A stretch of DNA of 64,000 nt, from NCBI GenBank assembly GCA_023897205.1, contig JAHWDD010000002.1:6820001-6884000 (forward strand), in the 5' to 3' direction. This document shows, piece after piece, positions 10,629 to 22,067 of this stretch (position 1 is the first letter of the stretch; each line of letters starts with the position of its first letter). Below the pieces are notes generated by a model, which saw only the letters and a list, made by a program, of their open reading frames with translations, was not told the origin of the DNA and ran no database searches. This DNA comes from Exophiala sp. HKRS030. Its lineage: Eukaryota > Ascomycota > Eurotiomycetes > Chaetothyriales > Herpotrichiellaceae. The translations under genes were made by a program, and so were the position numbers.

Positions 10629-13441
10629 ATGGCTGATTACGATCGACGCCCAAGACGAGGCGGCCATGGCGGCAACTATGGAGGAGGAGGGCAATTCCAC
10701 AACAGAAAGAGAAGATATAGAGGTATGGACTCCATTCTTTCGCAGCCACCGATATGCCCAGGACTGATGACTATAGAGGATGATGCCGATGATAGACGCC
10801 CGCAACGCCGACGATACGAAGAACCCCTAGCTGTCTCCCTGCGCAAACAGGTCCTTTCCATCGCAGAAAATGTAACCATGGTCCTTCTCGATTCATACGG
10901 CTGGAGTACTGACATGGTATCAGCCAATTCGCAAAGCAGAAGACGATGTTCAAGCCATCGCAAAAATTCTTTCCGAAAACTATTTCGATCATGATTTGGT
11001 TTCAGGCTTCGTGGATCTCACTGTTCGCCTGTAAGAGACCTTCTACAGAACGAAGCGCACTTTTCGCTAACCTTCAAAAGACCACAGGAACAACCCTCAA
11101 GACTCCATTTATCGCGGCCATTGTGCTTCATGCAAACTCCTTGAAACCTGAATTGACCACTGATATATTGATCAAGACAACGGAAAGTCTGCAAAAGCAG
11201 CTTGATCAAGGACTGTGGAGAGAAGTGAAGCTGTCGTTGAAGTTTTTGAGCAGTCTACAAGGCATTTTCGAAGGCGAGGGGGTCTTTCCGCTGTTGGATG
11301 AATTGTTTTCACGAGCAGCGGATCTACAGATGAAGTCATCCGAAGATGTGAGAATGCCCAGTCTGGGTTTGCCTCGAGTTTCGCTGACCTTACGATAGTC
11401 ACTCGGTCTCGAATTGGTCAAGATCATATTGATGACCCTGCCTTACGCAATGGCGTCCTCTGCGGAAGGGTTTGAAGAACAAGCAAGCGGTCTGCTGGAG
11501 AAGACCGATATCATTGCATCGACGGCCCACCCCCTTGAGACAGTAGTAGACCCTTTCCCCTCCGCGGAAGTCGGTGCCCCAACAAGCTTGGAAAGTGCCC
11601 TCGCTCTTCTACAGAAACATATGCAAGAAGAAGCAAGAAACTCTTGGGAGCTTTCGTGCTTGCCTCGTCCATGGAAGGGTGGTCGATCGGCCGAAGCAGA
11701 AGAAGCCATCGCACGTGCTCAAAAGCATCCATTCCCTCAAGTTGTTGTCCCCGAAGTTGTGCAGACAGGACCTCGTGCGATCTTTCCGGAAATATATCTC
11801 TCTGTCTATTCCGAGCAGGACATCGAGACAGTTCCCTCGGCTTCCAATCCGGCAGCCATACTAATTCGTGATGCTCTTAACGACACGATTAATGTTCTCG
11901 ATTGCAATCGAAATGTTGCTGCAAGATTTCTCACCGATATCGATTGCTACTTTGCGCCAAACACCTTCGTCAAAAGGGCAACCCCGTTCGACAAGCTCCG
12001 CGACGTTGCAGGCGACAAGAATACTTGGAAACCAGAGGATGTCATTGTAGACGCCACCTTCTCTCAATTGATGCAACTGCCAGCTGCTGAGCACAAACTC
12101 GTCTATTACCATTCAGTTTTGACAGAAGCTTGTAAACTGGCTCCGGCCGCAGTTGCACCAAGTTTGGGCAGAGCCATCCGATATCTCTACCGCAATGTCG
12201 ATCGTATGGACCTTGAACTCGCCCACCGTTTTCTGGACTGGTTCGCCCATCATCTCAGCAATTTCGGATTCACTTGGAAATGGACTGAGTGGTAAGTCTG
12301 GTGCATAGAACCTACATCAACATCGCTGACAGTGCTATAGGGTTGACGATGTCAATTTGCCGGACGTCCATCCGAAGAAGGCATTCATTGTGGATGCTCT
12401 AGACAAAGAGATCCGATTAAGCTTCTCCAAACGAATCAAAGGCACTCTGCCAGAGCCTTATCAGACACTGATCTCTGAGGAAAAGGAAAAGGACTCGCCT
12501 GACTTCAAATACAACAACGATGATACGCCATTCGCCGCGCAAGGACGAGAGATGGCACAGCTCATTCGGAAGAAGGCTCCCAACGATGACTTTTCACCAC
12601 TTTTCGAAACAATTGAGCAGCAGGCTGCCGATATTGGCATCTCAAATCCACAACTTCCATCAACGGACGCTTTTGTTACATCCATTTGCTGGGTAGGTTC
12701 GAAGTCGATGTCTCATGTGCTCGCGTGTATCGAACGAAGTAAAGAGCGCCTTGTACAACTGAGTGCAACGAACCCCGAGGCAAGGAAACAGGTCATCACA
12801 TCCATCATGACTTATTGGCAACATCAACAGGGCGTAGGTATTGTCATTCTTGACAAACTTCTGAATTACCAGATTCTCGCTCCCGAGAACATCATTGAAT
12901 GGACGCTCATTGACAAAGTCAACCGAGGCACTCTCCTTGCAAGCGCATGGACATACGAGCTCGTTGACAAGACGGTGCAAAAGGTTTCAAATCGCATTCG
13001 GAGTATCGTGCATGCTATCAGACAACCACTCTTGACCGACGAACAAAGAGCAGAACTGCAGCAGACACTAAACACCGAACTGGAGAAGAACAAACAACTG
13101 TTTAACACAATCCAAGACGCGGTCACTAGCATTCGGGATGGCAATCAAGACGAGATGATCGAGAGTAGCGACGCCTTACGTGCCGAGGACGAAGACTTAC
13201 TTAGGACATGGGGAGGAAAGTGGGCGCGGGTCTTCCAACGGAAATACGCCGTCGAGGAGTCTTGGGTCCGCGAAGAGCTGGCCAAGCCGATTCCAGAACC
13301 CCGGTGGTTCCCGAACCTGTAGTCAAGGACGAAACGATGAATGACGTTGCCACTGCTGACCGCAACGGCGACCTTGGCAGTGGAGAGAATGGTTACAAGC
13401 TGAAAGCTGATAATGACGACGACGACGATGGCATCGAGTAA
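10629..13441 (+). CDS. Nuclear cap-binding complex large subunit CBP80 (two apparent frameshifts)
   Basis: CBP80 (Cbc1/Sto1) holds the cap-binding subunit CBP20 on the m7G cap of nascent mRNAs and links capping to splicing and export. It is built of MIF4G-type helical repeats. Exons: 10629-10722, 10777-10871, 10924-11030, 11081-11347, 11399-12291, 12341-13441. Seen: an Arg/Gly-rich start, LSENYFDHDLVSGF, SLQGIFEGEGVFPLLDELF, RYLYRNVDRMDLELAHRFLD, GFTWKWTEW, LLDKLLNYQILAPENIIEW and ARVFQRKYAVEESWVREEL. Two single-base breaks: CCC at 11094-11096, where one more C gives EQPLKTPFIAA, and CCCC at 13299-13302, where one more C replaces an early stop at 13320-13322 by an acidic tail ending in DDDDDGIE. 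The restored length is about 852 residues. The second break is less certain than the first, because the tail is poorly conserved in the family. Confidence 0.9.
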
Positions 13442-14742
13442 GCCTCGCGCGACAGAATCTGTTACCCATGCACGCACTTGGAGTTGCCGTCTGTGAATCA
13501 GTGCGTTCTTCCTCCGGAAACACGTACTGTTGCCTCCTAGCACGAGTGTACTTAGCGAGAGTTGGACCCGTACGGTTCCTCATGCTCTTGGATGCTTCAT
13601 CTTGAATCATGTACGATACCGATACCGAAGCGAATGGAAAAGTACCTCATGTATTGTATTATATCAACCTTGGTCGCAATTGCTTGGGTTTTTTTCCCCG
13701 TCAGGAAATGTAGCCGTCCACATTGTGACTAACTATCTAGTTATCGCCCTGGTATACTTCACCCGCGGATCTAGCGAGTTGCCAGTTGGCATATTCTCAA
13801 CACTGGCGTCCATCGGCAACAACAATCTAGATAGTGGTGTATCGTATCGTACAGCATACCGTCTCAAGCGCAGTCTGAACGATTTTCGCCTTGTCTCTGC
13901 CACTCTTCCGATCTCCTGTCCATGCTCGTGGGCATGCTATATTCTTACGATACGTCCTGGTACATCGTCGTTTCCCTCATGACTTTTACCTTGATGGGCT
14001 GTCCAATAACTTGTAGTTTGATCTTGTTTGTTCGAGCTGGAGCTTGATTGTTGGTTGGGCTCGAGATGTACGTCTGTCCCAAGTCGGGGTCAGGTCTCAG
14101 TCTGCTGCGGTTGGCTGGCTGATCGATTGATCGATTGATCGATTGCTTGCTTGATTGATTGGTCGTCTGTCTTTCTCTCGCTGTCAATCCGTTCTCATTG
14201 TGGTCCTGTCCTTACCGCGACCAACTTGTGTGGGCAGAAATATATGCTTGTCACTCTATCGAATATCCGGGGTAATCGGTGCCTAGGATATGAAGTGAAT
14301 GATGTAGGGTTGGCGCTTGACGCATGTGAAGATTATTTGAGTGTCTCTGAAGTCTTGTATTGCTGACATGTCGCTTCCTTGAGAGATCATCTCGGGAAGG
14401 CTCGGCTCACGGACTGATACTGGAGATTGTGTCACCTAGGTCTGCGAACCTGAATATGTGGTTTGGCTCCAAGGATCGTGATGTTCACTGTTACTGTTGT
14501 AGCCATTCTGGTTTGCGTGTGGGTTGTTGACTTTATTGCCAAACACCACCGCTGTGTGGGCTCTGAAATGCCGTTTCTCCGCGAACCTGGCCGTTTTGTC
14601 GGAGTGCAGGCTCTTGTTCTGATCGCAACGATGTTGGTGGCTTCCATTTCAGCCATTTCGACCCTGTCATTTGCGTCTATCTGAGCCTTTCAGCTGCAAT
14701 GCCTACTTTTTCCGGCACTTATGCAATTTCCATGGTCAATAA
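13442..14742. other. Convergent spacer between CBP80 and SF3B4
   Basis: About 1.3 kb between two genes whose 3' ends face each other. It contains GATCGATT tandem copies at 14121-14144. A hydrophobic 73-codon open frame (14463-14684, plus) has no supporting evidence. No gene is called. Confidence 0.5.
14121..14144. repeat. GATCGATT tandem copies
   Basis: Three 8-bp copies, the last one slightly changed at its border, in the convergent spacer between CBP80 and SF3B4. A simple repeat. Confidence 0.8.
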
Positions 14743-15809
14743 TCATTTGCGGATTCCATAGCCGGTGAAACCTGGTGGCATAAGAGGTGGTGGTCCCGGA
14801 GTCGAACTTGGCTGCTGAACACCGAAACCAGGCGGAGGAGCGAAACCGGCAGGTGGCATTACGTTAGCTGGTGGGAAGCCAGGTGGCATCTGTGGGAATC
14901 CTTGGGGTATAAAGCTCTGTGGTCCGCCATATCCGGCCTGACTTGGAGGTGGCCTTGCTGGAAGTCCACTCGGAGGAGCAGCGAGAGGAACGGTCGGTGG
15001 AGGAGGAGGTCGAGCTTGCGATGGTGGAGGAACAGATTGGAAATTCCCGGTTGGTGGACCGAAACCTGCAGGCTGAGCGGGAGATTGTGGCATGCCGCCA
15101 AACATAGGACCTCCCACAGGAATTGTGGCAGGTGTAGGTTGAACGCCATGGGCTTTGGCCTGAGCCGCGAGCATTCGTTCAGCTTGGTCACCATGTCGTT
15201 CGCCTTTGCCATCCTTTTTGTACGCGTACTGTACGGACACCTCTTTGTTCATGAGATACTGGCCGTTCATGTTGGCAATGGCATCATCAGAGGACTCAAA
15301 ATTGGAAAATGACACAAAGCCGTATCCTTTGGAGAGATTACTCTCGTCCCGGGCCACCTGCGTGACAATAGTTAGCGTATGTAGACACGAAAAGCCGGAT
15401 TGTGAGGGACTACCTTTGGGGCTGCCACAAGGGTGCCGAATCGACCGAAAGTATCGTAGAGCATCCTCTCGTCCACCATGGGGTCCAAATTTCCGACGAA
15501 CAACTCGGCTCCAACTTCGACAGACTTTTGCTTGTCGGCACTGGCTTTATTGACCCGAATGGGCTTTCCATAAAGTCTGACTTGATTCATGATTCGAGCG
15601 GCGTACTCGGCGTCTTCCTCGGAATTGAATTCGACGAAGCCATATCCTTGATGAGACTGTGTGACTCGATCTTTGGGCAAATGCACATTCACGATGCGTC
15701 CGGCCTGCAAGAAAAGTTCCCAGACCAGAGAGTCGGTTACACGTTCATCGAGATTTCCGATGTAGATGGTGGAGTCCTTATCCTGCTCCCAGTGCCGTGC
15801 TCCGGACAT
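14743..15809 (-). CDS. Splicing factor 3b subunit 4 (SF3B4/Hsh49), two RRMs
   Basis: SF3B4 is part of the U2 snRNP SF3b complex and contacts pre-mRNA upstream of the branch site together with SF3B2. Exons on the minus strand: 15809-15414 and 15357-14743, one 56-nt intron with a GCTAAC branch site. The start is at [15 protein letters not shown]1 (about residues 14-92) shows [11 protein letters not shown] and GYGFVEF; RRM2 (about 101-180) shows [20 protein letters not shown] and GYGFVSF. The remainder is a Pro/Gly-rich tail with PPG repeats ending GFTGYGIRK, as in other SF3B4 proteins. Length 336 residues, no frame break. It shares a short divergent promoter with TOM7. Confidence 0.95.
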
Positions 15810-16134
15810 TTTCAATTTATGCTTCACAGAATAGGTCAAATATATTTGCAGGAAGAAGACTATGGAGGTCCTACTTCTGCGGCCGGTGGTTGAAGGTGGA
15901 GTGGTCACAGCAACCTAGTTGATATGAAATGTTAAGAAATCCCAGCAGAGGGTAGAGGTACGACTCTTTACAGCCTAGCGGTATTTTGGGCCATCACGTG
16001 ATCGTGGGACGATGTCGAATTATTTTACGCAAGTGCTCCATGCGATTTCCTGGCAAACTTATCGCAGCTTCGACGAGATAATCACCACAAGTACCTCTCT
16101 GTTCCCTTTCGAATCAGAAACTTCCAACAGCAAG
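15810..16134. promoter_or_regulatory. Divergent promoter of SF3B4 and TOM7
   Basis: Only 325 bp separate the two start codons, so both genes must be driven from here. It includes an ATCACGTGAT palindrome near 15993-16002, an E-box-like CACGTG core of the kind bound by basic helix-loop-helix factors. Binding is an inference. Confidence 0.55.
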
Positions 16135-16454
16135 ATGCTTCAACTCTCTGAAGAATCCAAGGTGCGACAGAAACCTCGCATTCCAACGTGAATCTAACCT
16201 AGACTTATTAGGAGCGCATCTCTAAGATCCTCGACATCACTCGCGAAGTAGTCCACTATGGTTATCTACCTCTTATTCTCTATCTTGGTGAGCAGGTCTA
16301 AAGACTGTGACGTTGAGGAACTGAAGCTGAGGGTGGATAGGCTACACACGCAGCGAACCCAAACCAGCTTTGATCAGGTACAGTGGTTCTTCGTTGACAG
16401 CCTGGGGCTAGCACTGACTTTTGTTCCAGCTTAATATCCCCGTTCGCAAACTAG
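16135..16454 (+). CDS. TOM7: TOM complex small subunit Tom7
   Basis: Tom7 is a single-pass outer-membrane protein that modulates assembly of the TOM import channel. The gene is split into four tiny exons: 16135-16161, 16212-16287, 16341-16377, 16430-16454. The spliced product has about 54 residues and starts MLQLSEESKERISKILDI. The membrane segment follows as VVHYGYLPLILYLGYTRSE, then PKPALISLISPFAN and a stop. GYLPLILYLGYTRS with a proline shortly after is diagnostic of the family. No single open frame is long enough to reveal the gene, so it is easily missed. All three introns are 50-53 nt with GT..AG ends. TOM40 of the same complex lies 14 kb upstream. Confidence 0.92.
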
Positions 16455-18220
16455 AGCTCTCCTTGCATTCCTTGCATAAATGTGTATTACCACCAGATTT
16501 CTCAAGAGCATGAAGCAGCGCTGTGCTAGTGGAATGAGAGATGGCCACACAAGGATCCCGTTGGCAGCATTGTCGCAAGCAGGGTGGTACTCCCATCCCA
16601 CCACACCTGAAAACAGTGGAGCGGCAAGGTCGATGAGTCTTGGGTCGTTCAAGATTGTTGTATAACAGATATGGTCATAGTGACGAATGATAATTTGGCT
16701 CTCCAAACCGGCTCATGTCAGCAATTGGTCCTGACTTTTGGTTCCCACGCCGTGATAAAAAAAAGTTAGGGATCTATCCGGGAGCTCAAATGTTGTCCTA
16801 GGAATAAACTGTTGGATCACTTAATCTCTGCGTCGAACAATTCCAGTTAACTGCACTAATCTGCTTCGTCAACCTACATGTCACCAGGATTGACGCAATC
16901 TGAAAGGCGAGTGTTAAATTGCACACCGACTGGATGAACCTGGCGCGATGACCTCGTCGACGGACCATTCGTTTTGACTTTGTTAACCCATGTTGCTGCT
17001 CTGTGCGAGCACATCAAAGGTTGAGTCTGTCGGTAATGGCATATTTGGCATGCGATTACCCGGTATTTTGACCTAGGGCAACAATGGCCGTTGACGGCAC
17101 TGTACGCCACGGATAATAGAGATGGAGAACAGACTACGCGGTGTGGCCACTCATTCAGTTCAACTCTCAATGCCCATTGAGATCATGGTAGGCAAGGGTA
17201 GACAGACAGTCTTGTAGAAGATTGTGTGGACAACATGTGCACGGCATTCGGCACCACGGCAGTCGCTATAGGTCCACTATTGCAGTATGGGTCTCTTATA
17301 TCCTGGTCGTAGATTTCATCGATGGATACATTATGTGGAACGTTGTTCATATGAAATGGCTTTGCATATCAGGTATGTACTCCGTAGGTGGTAAGCCAGC
17401 ACAAGATCACGTGTCGAGGTTGGAGTCTGTGAATCCCATGCCAGGTACGGAGCTACATACAGTACGTGTACTCCCTAGGCTGCAGCACCGGCAGTGGATC
17501 GGCGTCACCGGTGTTCGCCTTATTTTAGTATTGAGTTTGTCAAGGCAGGCGGAAGGCTAGGGTCCGTGCGCATCACTCACTAATTAGCAATCAAGCAGTG
17601 TGGCAGTCTAGCATCGTGCTCCCCAGAAGTCCCCATCTAACTCCTAAGCCCCTGCTCTAGCCTCTAGGTGCCGAAACAGTCCCCAGTCACCTAGCCAGTG
17701 GCTCCCCATCGTGGCCATCCCCTCCGGAGTCCTCCTTTAGCCTCCCACCTCGTCTACCACCCCTTGGCCCTTGACTCCTTGGTCCCTCGGAGCCTGGAGA
17801 TCCAACTTTCCAAGACGCGTTCGGCGCACATGTGGATCTTTGCACCACGGCTGTGGCACCCCGGGCACACACCTTGTTGGTCTTCCACGGACGAGTTAGC
17901 TGTGGCGCTCAACCCAACCTTGCCCACTAACTTGCGAATTCATGTCATACAGCCTTAGGTAGGCGACATAGCGGTAGCCCGTGCCCGGCTAGCAAACCTG
18001 GTCTCTTACTGGCAGAATGCAAGGCCTTTTCCCCAGCTGCTTCTCCATTTCCATTTCCTGTCCTGTCCTGTCCTGTGCCTGCATCACCATGTGATTTGCT
18101 ACGGGAGACTTTCTAGGCTACGGGCGACGGGCGACGGGCGACGGGCGACGGGTTCCAGTCTACAGCCTCCACGAGCCTTCCACTTACTCCGTACAGAACC
18201 TACCGCCTACCGTTCAACTT
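16455..18220. other. Spacer between TOM7 and the TUP1 leader
   Basis: About 1.8 kb with only short scattered open frames. It holds one TACTCCGTA motif (17378-17386), one more at 18185-18193, and four tandem copies of CGGGCGA at 18121-18148. I see no gene. Confidence 0.55.
18121..18148. repeat. Four tandem copies of CGGGCGA
   Basis: A perfect 7-bp tandem array followed by a partial fifth copy. It lies 0.54 kb upstream of the TUP1 start codon. Confidence 0.9.
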
Positions 18221-18690
18221 TGCTCCTCCCACGGCGCCACCTGTCCAGCCTTTCTCCTCCCTCAACAGCAAATACCCTCTGATCCCCGTCACGACCTGGT
18301 TCTTCATCCATCATCCATTTCTTTTCATCAGCCTTTCTTCTAGTGCACTTTCATCCACTAATCCATCTAGTCATCAGCAACACTACTCACTGTAGTCGGC
18401 TGAGCGATCCGATCATCTCCATCTCTTCCCATCTCGACCCCATCCTCGCCGCTGGGGCTGTCGTTGTGGAAGCAGGAGCTTATTTCCATATTTTCTCCCC
18501 TTACCACTAGCGCGCTTTTGGTGGACAAGCACTCCAAACCAGGCACTCTGGATTGCCGCTTCTATCCTCCTTCCATTTCCCCATCTGCCTACCCTGCGCG
18601 TGCGCCTTGATACTATCGCCAGCACCTCTACCTTCGTGCTCGATATCTCTCACTTCCCTTTCTCACCTGTTGAGTCCCCTTGTCTCCGTC
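18221..18690 (+). promoter_or_regulatory. CT-rich promoter/leader of TUP1
   Basis: The plus strand is strongly pyrimidine-rich (CTCC, TTCATC, CATC blocks), like the leaders of the other genes. An open frame runs through its last part in phase with TUP1 (from 18553), but that stretch is low-complexity and the family starts with the coiled-coil region, so I start the gene at 18691. Confidence 0.5.
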
Positions 18691-20602
18691 ATGTTCAACG
18701 CAACGCAGCATCGCGGCAACCCCAATCTGGGTCCTGCTCCTCCGGGGCAGCAGAACCACCGCCTCAATGAAATCATGGAGTCACTCCGTGCCGAATTCGA
18801 GAATCAAAATCGATCTTCGGAGCAAGTGGAAAGTCAAGTTGCCCAACAAATCCAAGAGATGGAACTCATTCGCAACAAAGTCTATCAATTGGAGCAGAAT
18901 CAGTTGAAAATGAAACAAGATTACGAGGCCGAAATCCGAATGCTGCGACATGAGCTGGAGATGCGTGGCGGTCCACAAGTTCAATCGCATCTCGGTGCTC
19001 CTCCTCAACATGGTGGCCCAGCTCAAGCTCCTCCTTCCCTAGGCCATGGCCAGGGTGGTCTCTTCAGCGGCATCATGGCAAATCAAGGTCAGGGCGGCCC
19101 AAGTCTGGCTCCTCCACCTGAGCAACCTCCTCAGCAACAGCAGCATCCTCTTCAGCCTCCTCCACCCCGACAGGACAACCTCAAGGTCCTCCTCAACCCC
19201 CTAACTCTTTCCCTGGCTACCAAGGCCCGACGTTGAATGGTTATGCGCCACAACCACAGCCTCCGACGAATTCTCCAGGCCTCGGAAAGAATCGCAACCT
19301 CGCCAATCGTGGGGACCTGGTCCTGCCACACCACAGCAACATCCAAACCAACCCCAGCCCATGCCCTACCAGAATGATCCTCGCGCCTCCCCCAAATTCC
19401 GCGACCAACCCCTCCCGGAAGTGATATGCAGCATCAGCCTCGACACCAAATGCCTGCTCAGCATCAATTTCCCAACGTAGGAAACGTCCTTGCCGACCTA
19501 AACCCAGATGATCTACCTGACTCCCTCAAGCGCACCGGGAACGACTGGCATGCAGTGTTCAACCCAAATGTTCCCCGTGTGCTGGACGTACAATTGTTGC
19601 ATAACTTGATCCACGAGTCGGTGGTCTGCTGTGTCCGCTTTTCCGCCGACGGCAAGTACGTCGCAACTGGCTGCAATAGAAGTGCCCAGATCTTCGACGC
19701 TCGTGATGGTCGGAAGGTGTGTGAGCTACAAGATGACAGTGTTCAAGATAAGGAAGGTGATCTCTACATCCGATCGGTCTGCTTTTCTCCCGATGGCAAG
19801 CTACTGGCCACGGGAGCCGAGGACAAGAAGATCCGTGTATGGGACATTGAAAGCAAGCGAATCCGCACCACATTTGATGGACACGAGCAAGACATTTATT
19901 CACTCGACTTCTCGCGAACTGGACGCCTGATTGCGTCGGGATCAGGTGATAAAACAGTTCGTCTGTGGGACATTGAAAATAACCAACAGGTCATGGTGCT
20001 CTCCATCGAAGACGGCGTGACAACCGTTGCCATGTCTCCTGACGGACGATTTGTTGCCGCAGGGTCGTTGGACAAGAGCGTTCGGGTTTGGGATTGTTCT
20101 ACCGGGCTGCTCATTGAGCGACTGGAAGGAGGTCAAGGCCACAAGGACAGTGTTTACAGTGTAGCTTTCTCACCAAGTGGGCGTGAACTGGTCAGCGGCA
20201 GTCTGGACAAGACAATTAAAATGTGGGAATTGACGCCTCAACGAGGCCTCGTTGCAGCTGCTTCTAACAAAGAAGGTAAATGTATTCGAACATTCGAGGG
20301 ACACAAGGTAAGTTTGTCAAAGATGATGCTGAAGTGAGGGAGAGTATACTAATTGGCATGTGCAGGATTATGTTCTCTCCGTATGTCTGACACCAGGAGG
20401 CGAATGGGTCATGTCTGGATCCAAGGACCGCGGAGTACAGTTCTGGGACCCCAACACTGGAAATGCGCAGATGATGCTCCAGGGACATAAGAACTCTGTC
20501 ATCTCAGTAGCGCCATGTCCAGCCGGCCACTTGTTTGCGACAGGCTCCGGAGACATGAAAGCGCGAATTTGGCAATACACGACCTGGAGGGGAGCACACT
20601 AG
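18691..20602 (+). CDS. TUP1: Transcriptional corepressor Tup1/RcoA (three apparent frameshifts)
   Basis: Tup1 with Ssn6/Cyc8 represses many gene sets when recruited by DNA-binding factors. Exons: 18691-20307 and 20366-20602, one 58-nt intron. Seen: N-terminal tetramerisation coiled coil ([16 protein letters not shown] to [15 protein letters not shown]), a long Gln/Pro-rich linker, the [14 protein letters not shown] motif before the propeller, and seven WD40 repeats ([40 protein letters not shown] and so on) ending ARIWQY. The frame slips three times inside the linker: at CCCC 19165-19168, somewhere in 19262-19286, and at CCCC 19409-19412. Each is cured by one extra C (or G), and the resulting linker is a continuous Q/P-rich sequence. 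The restored length is about 618 residues. The conserved ends and the uniform kind of break argue for assembly errors. Confidence 0.92.
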
Positions 20603-20734
20603 TGTAGTAGTCGGATGGCTTTTTGAAAAAGGAAGATGAGATTGAGCCAATTTTTGCAACTTGAGGATTTTTTCGGGCGTGAAGGGAGACCGGGGTCGGT
20701 ATCGAGGGAGCACTGAGGGTGAGGCTGAGCGGAC

Positions 20735-20767
20735 TGCAGATTGCAGATTGCAAATTGCAGATTGCAG
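20735..20767. repeat. ATTGCAG-type 7-bp tandem repeat
   Basis: About four and a half copies of a TGCAGAT unit, one with a substitution (TGCAAAT), about 130 bp downstream of the TUP1 stop codon. A simple repeat. Confidence 0.8.
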
Positions 20768-22043
20768 GTTGGCACCACTGCACCAGGGCCCTTAGCCTTG
20801 GACGGCAAGAACGGCAACGGAGAAATCAAGAATTGGGAGCAGAAGGAGGGGACGCTGTAGCTGACATTTTGCCCAGTCAAGGACGATGGCTGAGACTCGA
20901 GAGGCAGGCCCCGACGAACGAACGGTTGGTGACACTTGGTGACACTTGGTGACCCTTCTATTGGTATTTATTGGACTATTCCGGAGCGTGGGAGGATCGC
21001 ATTAGTGCGACTCAACAAGGTTCGCGTGGGCTTATAGTGCGTGGGCGAATACGCAGGACCGTTTCCGTTGTTAAGCAAGGCACCATGATTTCCTCTCGGC
21101 CCACCAAAGTCATGTTTGCATTGTTTGTTAGAAAACAGATGATATTGCGATGAATCCGATATGCAACCCGCTGGTTGATTTTATAGTTTGGAACTTTGCA
21201 CCATGACGATCGTTTGCCTTGTTTGCAGCATCAAGTAGGTTAGTTATGATGCGTCGATTGAGTTGGAAAAAAACTCTGCACCTGTCTCAACAACTGGGTC
21301 CTCTCTCTCTGCCTTGACTTGGGAATCATGAATGTCCCTTTTCTATCTCAGAAGGTATCTAGGTAGGTATGTACCGTAGGTACGTAAGTCGGTACGTACT
21401 ACCTACTAGGTACTTAGTTAGGCAGGTAAATGAGTACGTACCGAGTGCTACGTACTACGGATCTACACATGTCATTGCTGGCACGCGGTTGATCTACAAT
21501 GTACTTGGCGGAGTGAAGAATGCTGATCTACGGATCGGGTATATGATGATGCCCAGAAATCCAAAACTTCACGGCTATGGCCCGAGGCTTTGAAACTCAA
21601 TCATAACACCATAGGTCAGTAAGAAGGTGATTGTTTTCTCCGTCATTAAAGATACCCACCTTTGTCCATTGTTCATCATGTCTTCGGAAAATGGCTCTTG
21701 AGGCGGGCAGATTCGCGGATGTCACAGACTCGCAGAAGCCAGATGGTCCACGCGGATTGGATCGTCAGAGGATCGCTCAAACGGGGCTATCTACGAGACT
21801 ACAAACATTGGGGCCGAGCCAGCGGTGATCTCATCTGTGTTCCTTGTTTACAGAGGCTCGAACAATGTTGGGTCCCCAATTAGTTAGTCCAGGCTACATA
21901 TTTATTGTGATGCCGTTGAAGCCGAGCGTCGGGCACGATTTACAGGAAACCCCGGTCGGCGGATGGCCGCAGGGGCGGGAGTTCAAGACCCAGGTTGATG
22001 TGTCATTACCACGATGAGATCCATCGGCGGCTGCCGAGCGGGC

Positions 22044-22067
22044 GGCCGTGGCCGTGGCCGTGGCCGT
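22044..22067. repeat. Four tandem copies of GGCCGT
   Basis: A perfect 6-bp simple repeat in the spacer between TUP1 and the zinc-finger gene. Confidence 0.85.

Noticed and set aside
13530..13982. A 150-codon open frame downstream of CBP80
   Set aside because: Odd composition, no domain, and no credible ATG context.
18553..18690. Upstream in-frame extension of TUP1
   Set aside because: The extension is low-complexity leader sequence; the family begins near the coiled coil, which fits the ATG at 18691.
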